Source: Prevotella sp.
GTDB lineage: Bacteria > Bacteroidota > Bacteroidia > Bacteroidales > Bacteroidaceae
Length of the DNA stretch: 64,000 nucleotides
Reading direction: 5' to 3'
Assembly (NCBI GenBank): GCA_015060485.1
Contig: SUYI01000004.1
Coordinates: 1-64,000 of the forward strand
In this document: piece by piece, positions 24,782 through 34,294 of the stretch
Position numbering within the stretch: position 1 is the stretch's first letter
How the letters are laid out: each line of letters opens with the position of its first letter
Notes under the pieces: generated by a model
The model's database searches: none
What the model was told of the DNA's origin: nothing
The model's input: the letters and a program-made list of their open reading frames with translations, nothing else
Program-made: the position numbers and the translations under genes

Positions 24782-26245
24782 ATGATTGCCGACGAACTGA
24801 CATACCGCATCCGCGAGGCGCTGGGCCTGGAACCTACCGCCGAACAGAATGACGCCATCGACACCTTCGGACGGTTTATGACCGACCGCCACGAAGAGGC
24901 CGTGATGGTGATGCGCGGCTCGGCGGGTACGGGTAAGACCACGCTGGCCGCCGCCATCGTGAAGGCCATGGCCACGCTGGGACAGAAACTGGTGTTGCTG
25001 GCACCGACGGGTCGTGCCGCCAAGGTCTTCTCGCTCTACGCAGGGCATGCGGCATTTACCATCCATCGCCGCATCTACCGCCAGAAGTCGCTGGAGGGGC
25101 GCTTCGAACTGAGCTTCAACAACGCACAGGACACGCTGTTCATAGTGGACGAAGCGTCGATGATTGCCAATGCGTCGTCTTTCTCGGACACCATCTTTGC
25201 CGGCGGACAACTGATGGACGACCTGATTCGCTTCGTCTATAACGACCGCAACTGCCGCATCCTGTTCATCGGTGACCGTGCACAGCTGCCTCCCGTAGGC
25301 GAGACGGAGAGTCCGGCCCTTCAGTCGGACGTGCTGCGCAGCTACGGACTGCACGTCCACGAATGCGACCTGAGCCAGGTGCTGCGCCAGAGCCAGGAGT
25401 CGGGCATCTTGTGGAACGCGACACAAATTAGAAGTGAGTGGGGAGAGGTAAGAGGTGAGAGATTGGCTTTGCCGAAGATTCGGTTTGCAGGGTTCAGCGA
25501 CATCCGCATCGTGCCTGGCGGCGAACTCATCGAGACGCTGTCAAACAGCTACTCGCACGTCGGAATGGACGACACCATCGTCGTCACCCGTAGCAACAAG
25601 CGCGCCAACATCTACAACCAGGGCATCCGCAACCAGGTGCTGGACTGCGAAGAGGAACTGAGTACCGGCGACCAGCTGATGATTGTAAAGAACAACTACT
25701 ATTGGCTGGAAGAGGAACTGCGGCAGGCTAGCGAGAAGATTGAGCAGCCCATGTCGTTTCTGGCTAACGGCGACAGGGCCGTGGTGCGCCGTGTGCGCCA
25801 CGTTCACGAACAGTACGGATTCCATTTCGCCGAGGTCACCATGACATTTCCCGACTACGACAACTACCAGCTGACGGTCATGACGCTGCTGGACACGCTG
25901 ACATCGGAAGCCCCCGCACTGACCAGGGAACAGCAGGAGCTATTATATAATAAGGTATTGGAGGACTATGCGGACATTCCCCACAAGGCCGACCGCATCA
26001 AGAAGGTCAGGGAGGACCGTTATTACAATGCCGTGCAGGTGAAGTTCGCCTATGCCGCCACGTGCCACAAGGCCCAGGGTGGACAGTGGGCGCATGTTTA
26101 CATTGACCAAGGCTACATGACCGACGACATGCTGACGGTCGACTACCTGCACTGGCTCTATACGGCATTCACCCGTGCTACGGAACAGCTATATCTGGTG
26201 AATTGGCCCAAAACACAGACGGAAGAGATGAGAGATGATAATTGA
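24782..26245 (+). CDS. RecD-like superfamily 1 DNA helicase
   Basis: A 487-residue helicase starting at MIADELTYRI; an ATG at 24674 is upstream of the likely promoter (TAATTTCGC near 24767) and was not used. Motifs: GSAGTGKTTLAA (Walker A), FIVDEASMI (Walker B), IGDRAQLPPVGE (motif III), and the C-terminal ATCHKAQGGQW and TAFTRATEQLYLVN (motifs V-VI). This is the short RecD2/AAA_30 type found widely in Bacteroidota, acting in DNA repair or recombination. About residues 216-227 (RSEWGEVRGERL) are an in-frame insertion made of GAGGTAAGA-type words. Confidence 0.9.
   Translation: MIADELTYRIREALGLEPTAEQNDAIDTFGRFMTDRHEEAVMVMRGSAGTGKTTLAAAIVKAMATLGQKLVLLAPTGRAAKVFSLYAGHAAFTIHRRIYRQKSLEGRFELSFNNAQDTLFIVDEASMIANASSFSDTIFAGGQLMDDLIRFVYNDRNCRILFIGDRAQLPPVGETESPALQSDVLRSYGLHVHECDLSQVLRQSQESGILWNATQIRSEWGEVRGERLALPKIRFAGFSDIRIVPGGELIETLSNSYSHVGMDDTIVVTRSNKRANIYNQGIRNQVLDCEEELSTGDQLMIVKNNYYWLEEELRQASEKIEQPMSFLANGDRAVVRRVRHVHEQYGFHFAEVTMTFPDYDNYQLTVMTLLDTLTSEAPALTREQQELLYNKVLEDYADIPHKADRIKKVREDRYYNAVQVKFAYAATCHKAQGGQWAHVYIDQGYMTDDMLTVDYLHWLYTAFTRATEQLYLVNWPKTQTEEMRDDN
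25428..25462. repeat. GAGGTAAGA words inside helicase gene
   Basis: Degenerate direct words (GAGTGGGGAGAGGTAAGAGG and a GTGAGAGA end) in frame, encoding RSEWGEVRGERL between a conserved helicase motif and the next domain. Confidence 0.8.
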
Positions 26246-26290
26246 GAAATGAGAGATATGATATGCGAATAAAGCATGATGAATTAACAT
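26222..26290. repeat. AATGAGAGATGA words between helicase and rmuC
   Basis: Degenerate ATGAGAGATGATAATTGAGA-type words cover the last codons of the helicase and the 43-base gap before rmuC. Confidence 0.65.
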
Positions 26291-27572
26291 GATGATAGCA
26301 GTATATATAATAATAGGTATAGCCCTTGGGGCTGTGGCAGTGTACTTCGTGATGAACCAGAGACAGAGCCGGATGGCTGTGGAACTGGCCAAGAAAGAGA
26401 CTGAGATTGAGATGATGAAAACCACCAAGGACCAGTTGCACGACATGGGTGTGCTGCTGGCCGAGGCACAGGCCCGCCACCTGAACAAAGAAAACCAGGA
26501 GAGCATGGACCACATCACGCAACCCCTGAAACAGGCCATCAGCGAGATGCGCAAAGCCATCAGCGACAACACCAAGGACCACACAGCTCAGACGGCATCA
26601 CTGAAAGAACAGCTGCGCCTGATGATGGAGACAGGCCGCGAGATGAGCGAGAAAGCCGAGGGACTGGCTAACGTGCTGCGTCGCGACAACAAGATCAGCG
26701 GCAACATGGGCGAGATTATCCTGGGCGATCTGCTGACGTCGCAAGGACTGACCGAGGGTATCCATTACGAGGTGCAAGCCCGGCTGCGCGACGAGATGGG
26801 GCGTCCGCTGAGGAACGACGAGACGGGCCGCGAGATGCAACCCGACGTCATTCTGCACTATCCGCAGGGACAAGATGCCGTCATAGACTCCAAGGTGTCG
26901 CTGGTAGCCTACCAGCGCTATGTGAATGCCGAAACACCCGAAGAAAAGGAACGTGCCCTGCAGGAGCACATCAAGTCGATCCGCTCGCACGTCAACGAAC
27001 TGTCGCGCAAAGACTATTCGAAATACATCAAGGTGCCACGTGAAGCCATCGACTTCGTCATCATGTTCGTACCCTTCGAATCCTCGCTGCAACTGGCATT
27101 GGCCAACGACCCCACGCTATGGCGTGACGCCTTCGAACGCAAGGTATTTGTCACGGGTGAACAAAACCTGCTGGGCATCCTGCACATGATACACATTGCC
27201 TGGGTACAGAATCAGCAGGCCGAGAACCAACAGAAGGTGTTCGGCATTGCCGAGCAACTGCTGGATCGCCTGGGCGACTTCATCCAACGCTATAACAAGC
27301 TGGGCGAGCACATCGAACTGGTGCGCAAGGACTTCGACGCAGCAGGTAACAAGCTGTTTACCGGACGGCAGAGTGTCGTGCAGAAAGGCCGTGAACTCAT
27401 CGACCTGGGCGGCAAGGAGAATCCCAACCGCCGAATCCCCAAAGCAGAGATGTCAATAGCGGAGATTTCCGATAACTCAGAATACTCAGAAAACTCTGAT
27501 AACTCAGATAACTCAGAAAACTCAGAAAACTCAGAAGATGATCTACCTGAACGACGACATAGCCGGCTTTGA
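26289..27572 (+). CDS. rmuC: DNA recombination protein RmuC
   Basis: A 427-residue protein: N-terminal membrane anchor (MIAVYIIIGIALGAVAVYFV), a long coiled coil (residues about 30-130), and the RmuC nuclease-like core from about 135 (GNMGEIILGDLLTSQGL, MQPDVILHYPQGQDAVIDSK, IDFVIMFVP). RmuC proteins limit DNA inversions and act on DNA ends. The C terminus after about residue 390 is replaced by an Asn/Ser/Glu run encoded by AACTCAGA words (27470-27538), which also makes the gene overlap the next by 35 bases. The natural end is probably near RRIPKAEMS. Confidence 0.93.
   Translation: MMIAVYIIIGIALGAVAVYFVMNQRQSRMAVELAKKETEIEMMKTTKDQLHDMGVLLAEAQARHLNKENQESMDHITQPLKQAISEMRKAISDNTKDHTAQTASLKEQLRLMMETGREMSEKAEGLANVLRRDNKISGNMGEIILGDLLTSQGLTEGIHYEVQARLRDEMGRPLRNDETGREMQPDVILHYPQGQDAVIDSKVSLVAYQRYVNAETPEEKERALQEHIKSIRSHVNELSRKDYSKYIKVPREAIDFVIMFVPFESSLQLALANDPTLWRDAFERKVFVTGEQNLLGILHMIHIAWVQNQQAENQQKVFGIAEQLLDRLGDFIQRYNKLGEHIELVRKDFDAAGNKLFTGRQSVVQKGRELIDLGGKENPNRRIPKAEMSIAEISDNSEYSENSDNSDNSENSENSEDDLPERRHSRL
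27470..27538. repeat. AACTCAGA tandem array ending rmuC
   Basis: Eight to nine copies of GATAACTCAGA/AAACTCAGA words in frame. They encode repeated DNSE/ENSE units at the RmuC C terminus and stop at the start codon of the phosphopantetheinyl transferase gene. Confidence 0.9.
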
Positions 27573-28092
27573 CTTCGACGCTGCGCTGCCACTGCTGAGC
27601 GACCAACGTCGCGAACAGGCCCTGAAGTTCAAATATGAACTGGGCCGTAAGACGTGTGCGATGGCCTATCTGCTGCTCTGCGAGGGACTCCAGAAGGAAT
27701 ACGGGCTGACGGAACGCCCCGTGTTCGAATATGGCGAGCACGGCAAACCCACCATCGTTGGCTATCAGGACATCCATTTCAACCTGAGTCACTGTCGCGA
27801 GGCCGTCATCTGCGCCGTCAGCAACAAACCCGTCGGCATCGACGTCGAGAGCATCCGCGAATTCAAGGATTCCCTCGTACACTACACGATGAACGAACAG
27901 GAAGTACAACAGATAGAACAGGCCGCACACCCCGACATGGAATTTATCAGACTGTGGACCATGAAAGAGGCCAAACTGAAACTGATGGGAAGCGGCATTA
28001 CCGACAACATGAAGAACGTTTTGGACGGTTCAGAACACTTTGAAACCGTCGTAAACGAAAAAAAAGGCTACACTTATAGTGTGATTTACTAA
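27538..28092 (+). CDS. 4'-phosphopantetheinyl transferase (Sfp type)
   Basis: A 184-residue enzyme that moves phosphopantetheine from CoA to a carrier-protein serine. Motifs: HGKPTIVGYQDIHFNLSHC, GIDVESI with the Mg-binding Asp/Glu, and FIRLWTMKEAKLKL with the WxxKEA signature. No carrier protein, PKS or NRPS lies in the window, so it probably serves fatty-acid ACP. It starts inside the repeat-derived end of rmuC with a 35-base overlap. Confidence 0.92.
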   Translation: MIYLNDDIAGFDFDAALPLLSDQRREQALKFKYELGRKTCAMAYLLLCEGLQKEYGLTERPVFEYGEHGKPTIVGYQDIHFNLSHCREAVICAVSNKPVGIDVESIREFKDSLVHYTMNEQEVQQIEQAAHPDMEFIRLWTMKEAKLKLMGSGITDNMKNVLDGSEHFETVVNEKKGYTYSVIY

Positions 28093-28142
28093 AAAATGAT
28101 TATATTTGCAGGCAAAATGACAATCTTTAAAACTATAGCATT

Positions 28143-29015
28143 ATGAAATTAGACGGAAGACGCGAAAGTTCGAATGTGGAAGATCGCCGCGGTATGAGCG
28201 GTGGTGCTAAGGCCGGTCTGGGTATCGGCGGTATTATCGTAGTGGCCCTGATGGCCTGGATGACGGGTGGCAACCCCTTGGAAGCCGTCGTACAGCAAGT
28301 GCAGCAGAATGGCTTCGGCGGCAATACGGAAGTGAACGAGGGACAGCGTGAGTTCACTGAAGAGGAGCAGGCACTGGCAAAGTTCTCGACACAGATTCTG
28401 GCTGGTACGGAGGATGTGTGGACGGAAATCTTCAAGCAGCATGGCGCCCAGTATCAGAATCCCACGATGGTGCTCTATACAGACGGCACGCAGACCGCTT
28501 GCGGACAGGGCTCTGCAGCCATGGGTCCGTTCTATTGCTCAGGCGACCAAAAGCTGTATATCGACCTGTCGTTCTTCACGACGATGAAACAACAACTGGG
28601 TGCCGATGGCGACTTCTCGTATGCCTACGTCATTGCCCACGAGGTAGGACACCATGTGGAATACCTGACGGGAACGCTCGAAAAGGTACACGCCCAGATG
28701 GCCAAGCTCAGCCAGGCGGAAGCCAACAAGCTGAGCGTACGACTGGAACTGCTGGCCGACTTCTATGCCGGCGTTTGGGCACACCACGACAACAAGCGTT
28801 TCGGTTCGCTGGAGGACGGCGATATCGAGGAAGCCATCAACTGCGCCCAGAAGATTGGTGACGACTATCTGCAGACCAAAGCCCGCGGATATGCTGTGCC
28901 CGAATCGTTCAATCACGGCACATCCAAACAGCGCATGAAGTGGTTCAAGCTCGGCCTCGAGACGGGCGACATCTCAAAGGGTACTACCTTCCAGTGCTCA
29001 GACGCAGAGCTCTAA
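28143..29015 (+). CDS. YpfJ-type neutral zinc metallopeptidase, membrane-anchored
   Basis: A 290-residue protein of the YpfJ (PF04228) family: a Gly-rich start ([20 protein letters not shown]), a membrane helix ([17 protein letters not shown]) and a catalytic domain with the zinc motif [13 protein letters not shown] near residue 165. Tyr/Phe-rich [16 protein letters not shown] precedes it as in family members. Substrate unknown. A TATATTTGCAGG promoter element lies about 40 bases upstream, so it has its own promoter after the transferase gene. Confidence 0.92.
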   Translation: MKLDGRRESSNVEDRRGMSGGAKAGLGIGGIIVVALMAWMTGGNPLEAVVQQVQQNGFGGNTEVNEGQREFTEEEQALAKFSTQILAGTEDVWTEIFKQHGAQYQNPTMVLYTDGTQTACGQGSAAMGPFYCSGDQKLYIDLSFFTTMKQQLGADGDFSYAYVIAHEVGHHVEYLTGTLEKVHAQMAKLSQAEANKLSVRLELLADFYAGVWAHHDNKRFGSLEDGDIEEAINCAQKIGDDYLQTKARGYAVPESFNHGTSKQRMKWFKLGLETGDISKGTTFQCSDAEL

Positions 29016-29043
29016 GGTCCCAACCCTACATAGAGAGAGGCCT

Positions 29044-31137
29044 ATGAAAACACTGATTAATCGCATATTGCAGGACGGCCACAGTCTGGACGGTGACATC
29101 CTGAAGGTGGATCGTTTTATCAACCACCAGATGGACCCCTACCTGATGAAACAGGTGGCGGTAGAGTTTTTTTCACGCTTTGCCTATTTGGAACCGACAA
29201 AGATCGTGACCGTTGAGGCTTCAGGCATTGCACCGGCAGTGATGCTGGGATATATGATGGAACTTCCGGTAGTGTTCGCCAAGAAACAGAAGCCATCGAC
29301 GATGGGCGATTCACTGGTTGCGACGGTACACTCGTTTACCAAGGACGTGGACTGCCCGCTCATCATCAGCCGCGAACACCTGAGGTCCGACGATCGCGTA
29401 CTGTTCGTAGACGATTTCCTGGCGTATGGCAACACGGGACTGGCCATCTTGGATCTTTGCCGACAGGCCGGTGCAGAGTTGGTGGGCATGGGGTTCCTCA
29501 TAGAAAAGGAATTCCAAGGCGGTCGCAAGGTCCTGGTGGATGCCGGTGTAACGCACATCGAGTCGCTGGCCATTGTCGAGTCGTTGGAGAATAACCAGAT
29601 TAAACTGAAAGATGTGAGACTGCGCAGGGTGAACATATACGAAGAGGCCAACCGCTGCCTGCTTTGTCAGGATGCTCCCTGTACCAAAGCCTGCAAGACG
29701 GGTGACCCTGCACGCGCCATTCGGGCCATCCGCTTCGACAACCACAAGCCCGCCCTGCAATGGGTGAAGGACTGCACCGATACTGACTTGGAACGGGCAG
29801 AAGAGGCCTGTATCCATTACAACTGGCCCATCCGCATCAAGGAGATGCTGCGCAGCATCCATAAGGACGATGTGCACCTTGAATGGTCAGTGGTGAATGG
29901 TGAATGGTTAATAGTCAACGCGCCATCGCTGGAGATCGACTTCTGTGGCATACGTTGTGAGAATCCCTTCTTCCTGGCCTCGTCAGCGGTGTGTACCAAC
30001 TACGAAATGGTGGCGCGTGCCTTCGATGCCGGCTGGGCAGGGGTATTTTACAAAACCATCTGTCTGCAGGAAATCAAGGAGGTATCGCCGCGCTTCGATG
30101 CCATGCATAATAATGCCGTCCACGGCGACTTCTATGGTTTCCGCAACATGGAACAGTTGAGCGAGAACCCTGTGGAGATGGACTTCGATATTCTGCGCCG
30201 ACTGAAACAGGACTATCCCACGAAGGTCGTCATTGCCTCTATCATGGGACAGAACGAGGAAGAGTGGAAGAAACTGGCAAAGATGGCCGAGGAGGCTGGC
30301 TGCGACGCCGTGGAGCTGAACTTCTCATGTCCGCAGATGAAGCACGAGGGCATGGGCAGCGACGTGGGTCAGAGTCCTGAGTTGGTAAAGACCTATACGG
30401 CTTGTGTAAAGCAGAGTGTGAAGATACCCGTCATTCCGAAGATGACACCCAATATCACGCACATTGCAGAACCTGCTGCCGCTTGTGTGGAGGCCGGTGC
30501 CGACGCTATATCGGCTATCAACACCATCAAGTCGGTGACAATGACCTTCGATTCCGAGGTGTCAGGACAGCGCACCATTTCGGGCTATTCGGGCCGCGCC
30601 GTGCGCCCCATTGCCCTGCGCCACATTTTAGAATTATCAGAGTTATCAAAAAGTTCAAAGTTCCAAATTCAAAGTTCAAAGATTGAGTTGAGCGGTATCG
30701 GTGGTATCGAAACGTGGCGCGATGCCCTGGAGTTCATCCAGCTGGGCTGCAGCAACGTGCAGGTGTGCACTGCCGTCATGCAGTACGGCTATCGCATTAT
30801 CAATGACCTCATCCTCGGCTTGCAGCGCTATATGGTCAAGCGCGGTGTCTCTGAGTTGCAGGCACTTGTGGGCGAACGGTTGGAGAAGTTCCTGAAGCCT
30901 GACAATCTGGACCGTGACACCATCATCTACCCGAAGTTCGACAAGGAACTGTGTATCGGTTGCGGTCGTTGCGAGGTGTCGTGCAGCGACGGCGGTCATC
31001 AGGCCATCGTCTTCGACCATGAGACCCGCCGTCCCCGTCTGGTAGGTACCAAATGCGTAGGCTGTCACCTCTGCCGCCTCGTCTGCCCTGCCGGTGCCAT
31101 CGGAGTGACTAAACGTATCAGCAAGAAGCAACAATAA
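29044..31137 (+). CDS. Fusion of xanthine phosphoribosyltransferase and PreA-type dihydropyrimidine dehydrogenase
   Basis: A 697-residue single frame. Residues 1-190 are Xpt: [20 protein letters not shown], and the PRPP loop [14 protein letters not shown]. Residues about 191-280 are a PreT/DPD-type Fe-S region ([21 protein letters not shown]). Residues 297-620 are a class-2 dihydroorotate-dehydrogenase-like barrel ([35 protein letters not shown]), and the end carries a two-cluster ferredoxin domain ([22 protein letters not shown]). Two in-frame word-repeat inserts lie at 280-292 and about 530-548. The FAD-binding half of PreT is absent. The fusion joins purine salvage to a pyrimidine-reducing module; its real substrate is open, since the loop reads MGSDVGQ. 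Confidence 0.9.
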   Translation: MKTLINRILQDGHSLDGDILKVDRFINHQMDPYLMKQVAVEFFSRFAYLEPTKIVTVEASGIAPAVMLGYMMELPVVFAKKQKPSTMGDSLVATVHSFTKDVDCPLIISREHLRSDDRVLFVDDFLAYGNTGLAILDLCRQAGAELVGMGFLIEKEFQGGRKVLVDAGVTHIESLAIVESLENNQIKLKDVRLRRVNIYEEANRCLLCQDAPCTKACKTGDPARAIRAIRFDNHKPALQWVKDCTDTDLERAEEACIHYNWPIRIKEMLRSIHKDDVHLEWSVVNGEWLIVNAPSLEIDFCGIRCENPFFLASSAVCTNYEMVARAFDAGWAGVFYKTICLQEIKEVSPRFDAMHNNAVHGDFYGFRNMEQLSENPVEMDFDILRRLKQDYPTKVVIASIMGQNEEEWKKLAKMAEEAGCDAVELNFSCPQMKHEGMGSDVGQSPELVKTYTACVKQSVKIPVIPKMTPNITHIAEPAAACVEAGADAISAINTIKSVTMTFDSEVSGQRTISGYSGRAVRPIALRHILELSELSKSSKFQIQSSKIELSGIGGIETWRDALEFIQLGCSNVQVCTAVMQYGYRIINDLILGLQRYMVKRGVSELQALVGERLEKFLKPDNLDRDTIIYPKFDKELCIGCGRCEVSCSDGGHQAIVFDHETRRPRLVGTKCVGCHLCRLVCPAGAIGVTKRISKKQQ
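29881..29921. repeat. GTGAATGG words inside the Xpt-PreA fusion
   Basis: GAATGGTCAGTGGTGAATGG followed by TGAATGGTTAATAGTCAACG, in frame, encoding [14 protein letters not shown] between the Fe-S region and the barrel domain. Confidence 0.8.
30630..30690. repeat. TTCAAAG words inside the Xpt-PreA fusion
   Basis: TTATCAGAG words followed by AAGTTCAAAG/TTCCAAATTC words, in frame, encoding [20 protein letters not shown] in the loop before the conserved GIGGIETW phosphate-binding strand of the barrel. Confidence 0.85.
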
Positions 31138-31214
31138 TGTCCTTCATATTTGTTAGTCAGGGTATGGTACGCGAAGGAAAGGTAAAAAAGGAGAATTGGA
31201 CGAACTAATAATAT

Positions 31215-31240
31215 GACGGACTCCCGTTGGGGAGCCCGTC
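31215..31240. terminator. Bidirectional terminator after the fusion gene
   Basis: Stem GACGG-CTCC against GGAG-CCGTC with a short loop. T-rich sequence follows on the plus strand (TTTGATTT), A-rich precedes it. It separates the plus-strand fusion from the minus-strand ferredoxin gene. Confidence 0.75.
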
Positions 31241-31271
31241 TTTGATTTAACCACATAATTCAGCTTATTCC

Positions 31272-31439
31272 TTAGGGAAGGCTGATAGCTTCTGACGGAC
31301 AAACGTCAGCGCAAGTGCCACACTCAGTGCACATGTCGGGGTTGATTGAATACTTGTCGCCCTCAGAGATAGCTCCTGCGGGGCACTCATCGATACATGT
31401 TCCACATGCGATGCAGTCGTCACCAATTACGTATGCCAT
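31272..31439 (-). CDS. 2[4Fe-4S] ferredoxin, 55 aa
   Basis: ATG at 31439, TAA at 31272. The 55-residue protein has the two classical cluster motifs, CIACGTCIDECPAGAI and CTECGTCADVCPSEAI, and is of the clostridial type. It transfers electrons at low potential, for instance with pyruvate:ferredoxin oxidoreductase or radical enzymes. A TACCTTTGCATCAC promoter element lies about 50 bases upstream (near 31490). It stands alone between two plus-strand genes. Confidence 0.95.
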   Translation of the reverse strand: MAYVIGDDCIACGTCIDECPAGAISEGDKYSINPDMCTECGTCADVCPSEAISLP

Positions 31440-31601
31440 AATCTTATAAAATTAAATTGTTTAACTTAAAATACTTACTAATTGTGATGCAAAGGTAAGC
31501 ATTTTTTTGGTTCATACCTAATTTATGGTAGAGAAATTTTCGTTTTATCACTTAATTTATACAGTATCGAAATAATAAAATGCCCTATTATTACGTTATT
31601 A

Positions 31602-32360
31602 ATGATGTATATGAAACGATTATTAACGACACTGACTATCTTTTTGGTCTGCTTGCAGGTCGTGGTTGCACAGAGCGACCGCCGCGTGCAGAATAAGCCA
31701 TACATCGACCTTCGCCCGTTGCATTTTGGCATTCTGGTGGGTCTGAACATGCAGGATATTGAGTTTGAAAACGTAGGTCCGCAGAGCATTACCTATGAGG
31801 ACGGAACCATACACGACGAACTGATTGTGTGCGATGCCGACAAGTGGAATCCGGGATTCACGGTGGGTGTGCTGGCAGAATGGCGACTGAGCGATAATTT
31901 CTCGCTGCGCTTCACACCCCAGATGCATTTCGGTGCGAAACACCTGACGTTCCTCAACATGAAACAGTTAGACGCCGAGGGCAGGCCGTTCAGCCAGACG
32001 CAGGACCTGAAGAACACCTACGTCTCGCTGCCTTTCGACCTGAAGTTTGCCGCCCCGCGCTGGAACAACCACCGTCCCTACATCATGGCCGGCATCAATC
32101 CCGTGATGAACCTGACGGGTGGCGATTCGGACATCGTACGGCTGAATCGCTACAACACGATGCTGGAGGTGGGACTGGGCTGCGACTTCTATCTGCCGTT
32201 CTTCAAGCTGATTCCTGAATTGAAGTTCTGTTTCGGACTGGGCAATGTGCTGGACACCAACCACAAAAACGAGCTACGCGATGCCAACCTCAAAGCCTAT
32301 GCAGGCAGTGTCAGCAGCGCGCAGTCGAAAATGATTGTCCTGACGTTCTATTTCGAGTAA
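31602..32360 (+). CDS. PorT-like outer-membrane beta-barrel protein
   Basis: A 252-residue protein; the start may be the ATG at 31602 or at 31611 (MKRLLTT). A signal peptide (LLTTLTIFLVCLQVVVAQ) is followed by an eight-stranded-barrel pattern with alternate hydrophobic strands: KPYIDLRPLHFGILVGLNMQ, FTVGVLAEWRLSDNFSLRFT, YVSLPFDLKF, YIMAGINP, and a terminal IVLTFYFE with a C-terminal aromatic-rich strand. The start of the mature protein fits PorT, needed for type 9 secretion. The secreted proteins with short KGLYI tails in this window are candidate clients of that system. Confidence 0.75.
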   Translation: MMYMKRLLTTLTIFLVCLQVVVAQSDRRVQNKPYIDLRPLHFGILVGLNMQDIEFENVGPQSITYEDGTIHDELIVCDADKWNPGFTVGVLAEWRLSDNFSLRFTPQMHFGAKHLTFLNMKQLDAEGRPFSQTQDLKNTYVSLPFDLKFAAPRWNNHRPYIMAGINPVMNLTGGDSDIVRLNRYNTMLEVGLGCDFYLPFFKLIPELKFCFGLGNVLDTNHKNELRDANLKAYAGSVSSAQSKMIVLTFYFE

Positions 32361-32369
32361 ATACCGAAA

Positions 32370-33251
32370 CTATTTCAAATCGACGACCAGCTTCCCTACG
32401 AAGATGGCGGCTTTGCCATTCTGATCGGCAGGAACGGGTTTTCCGTCCATATTATTCTCGTACTTCAGCTCTTCCATATAGGTATGGGTATGCCCGCCCA
32501 GCACCAAGTCGATGTTGCGCGAACCGCGGATCATATACTGATCGTCCTCGCCACGATTGCTGTTCCATCCCAGGTGGGAGATGCATACCACCATGTCGCA
32601 CTTCTTCTCCTGTTTCAGCATGGTAGCCGTCTGAAGAGCCACCTGAGCCGGGTCGAGATACTTCACGCCGGGACAGTTCTTGGCGGACACCAAGCCTTCC
32701 AACTTAGGACAGACGGCAAAGACACCAATCTTCACCCCGTTGCGCTTGATGATGATCCAGGGTTTGGTGACGCCCTCCATGACCGTTCCCGTAAAGTCGT
32801 AGTTGGCACAAAGAATCGGGAAAGTGGCTTTCTTGAACATCTCAGCCATATTGTCGAGTCCGAAGTCGAACTCGTGGTTGCCGATGGTCGAGGCATCAAT
32901 ACCCATCTGGTTCATCAGTCCAATCTCTACGTCACCCTTAAACATGGTGAAATAGGCGGAGCCCTGCCAGAAGTCACCCGAATCGAAATACAGCAGATCG
33001 GGGTGTTTCCGGCGTTCTTCCCTTAACATGGCTATGCGACGGATGAATCCTCCCCTACCCGCTTTCATCGTGTCGGGCAACTGTTCGCTAATCGGGAATA
33101 TCTGTGAATGGGTATCGTTTGTGTGCAGAATGACAAGCTGCTTGGGTTTCTTGGCTGAAGCAGTCAAAGGCAAAAAGGTAAAAAGGTAAAGAGGTAAAAG
33201 CATTAACACCATTTTTACCACCTTATTATATATAAAATTTGCTGTTGTCAT
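32370..33251 (-). CDS. Secreted 5'-nucleotidase, catalytic metallophosphoesterase half
   Basis: A 293-residue protein with a repeat-encoded signal peptide (LPLYLFTFLPLTASA) and the N-terminal UshA-type calcineurin fold: VILHTNDTHSQ, FDSGDFWQGS, IGNHEFDFG, VVCISHLG and GGHTHTY, supplying all metal ligands. It lacks the substrate-binding C-terminal domain, which is encoded by the next gene upstream (33274-34044), so the two probably form one enzyme acting on periplasmic nucleotides. Confidence 0.93.
   Translation of the reverse strand: MTTANFIYNKVVKMVLMLLPLYLFTFLPLTASAKKPKQLVILHTNDTHSQIFPISEQLPDTMKAGRGGFIRRIAMLREERRKHPDLLYFDSGDFWQGSAYFTMFKGDVEIGLMNQMGIDASTIGNHEFDFGLDNMAEMFKKATFPILCANYDFTGTVMEGVTKPWIIIKRNGVKIGVFAVCPKLEGLVSAKNCPGVKYLDPAQVALQTATMLKQEKKCDMVVCISHLGWNSNRGEDDQYMIRGSRNIDLVLGGHTHTYMEELKYENNMDGKPVPADQNGKAAIFVGKLVVDLK
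33165..33200. repeat. GGTAAAAA words inside a signal peptide
   Basis: Four GGTAAAAA/GGTAAAG words encoding LYLFTFLPL in the 5'-nucleotidase signal peptide. The same words give FYLFTFLPL at 20312-20345, and a further run lies in the gap at 33262-33291. Confidence 0.85.
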
Positions 33252-33273
33252 AATCTCTCTGTTTTTTTTCTTT

Positions 33274-34044
33274 TTACTCTTTTACCTTTACGCGTCCCTC
33301 GATGTCAGCGTCCACCACCTTGCCCTGCTTCTGCATGTCGCGGAAGTAGTTCATAATGATGAAGCGCGTGTTATTACTGACATCCTTGGGCGAATGGATG
33401 TCGGTGCCTTTCTTGAAAGCCTCCATCTTGTCGGTACCTCCCAACAGATAGTCGATGGTGGTGACGCGATAGCTGCGGGCAGGGTCTACGGGCTCACCAT
33501 GAATGGTCGCACTGAGCAGCTTATTGTCTTTGCTGATTACCATACGCATAGAATGACTCATGCCCTCGCCGCCCACAGCTGCAATCTGTCCCAGCAGTTC
33601 GAGCAGCACGTCGCCAGACAGCGTGATGAAGGCTATCTTGTTCTCAAACGGTGCCACATCGAGCACATTGCCATAGGTAATCTCGCCCTTGGGCAAGTCG
33701 GCGCGAACGCCACCCATGTTATAGATGCCCAAATCAACCTGTTCGTTGTAGTCCTTTGCCGCCCATACCAAGATGTCGGCCAACAGGTTCGACAAGGTAC
33801 CTTCCGGGCGCTGGGCTGTCATATACTTGGCCGAACGTCCAACGACAGGTCCCATGATGCTGTCGACAATATGTTTGTAAGGAGCCAAGAATTCCGTTGC
33901 ACGGACATCGGGCTGGGCATCGTAGCGACTGTCGACCAGAATTCTGGTGCGCTGAATGCCAGCCACCTCATAGTGAGAACGACACGCACAAACCGCCATC
34001 AATAAGACGGCCATCAGAGTCATCAATGTGGGTTGTCTTTTCAT
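33274..34044 (-). CDS. Lipoprotein with 5'-nucleotidase C-terminal domain
   Basis: A 256-residue lipoprotein: the signal LMTLMAVLLMAVCAC has a lipobox-like end at CACRS. The remainder is a 5_nucleotid_C domain with GTLSNLLADILVWAAKD, YNMGGVRADLPKGEITYGN and VAPFENKIAFITLSG, the substrate-recognition part of UshA. It starts the operon with the phosphoesterase half 22 bases downstream. The split arrangement is frequent in Bacteroidota. Confidence 0.92.
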   Translation of the reverse strand: MKRQPTLMTLMAVLLMAVCACRSHYEVAGIQRTRILVDSRYDAQPDVRATEFLAPYKHIVDSIMGPVVGRSAKYMTAQRPEGTLSNLLADILVWAAKDYNEQVDLGIYNMGGVRADLPKGEITYGNVLDVAPFENKIAFITLSGDVLLELLGQIAAVGGEGMSHSMRMVISKDNKLLSATIHGEPVDPARSYRVTTIDYLLGGTDKMEAFKKGTDIHSPKDVSNNTRFIIMNYFRDMQKQGKVVDADIEGRVKVKE

Positions 34045-34080
34045 AATATCATAGTTTTATGCTGCAAATTTAATCATTTT

Positions 34081-34182
34081 CTTTGAACTTTGAACTTTGA
34101 ACTTTGAAAATTGTGACATTCCAAACGTTAAATAAGTTTAAAGTATTCATAAACTTCAAAGTTCAAAGTTCAAAATTCAAAG
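34081..34182. repeat. Opposed TTTGAAC / TTCAAAG arrays
   Basis: CTTTGAA words occur three to four times at 34081-34107 and the complementary TTCAAAG words three to four times at 34154-34182. Together they form an imperfect inverted repeat of about 100 bases in front of the L19 promoter. Confidence 0.85.
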
Positions 34183-34294
34183 ACTTTTTGTACCTTTGCA
34201 GCCGCTTTTCGGCGTAACCGATGGAGGGAAGTCACGAGTTGCCCGTCTATGTTGCGTTGGAACGATACAACAACATTATTATTTTAATAGTAAA

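Noticed and set aside
27470..27538. AACTCAGA array considered as a CRISPR-like array
   Set aside because: Units are contiguous with no spacers and lie in frame in rmuC.
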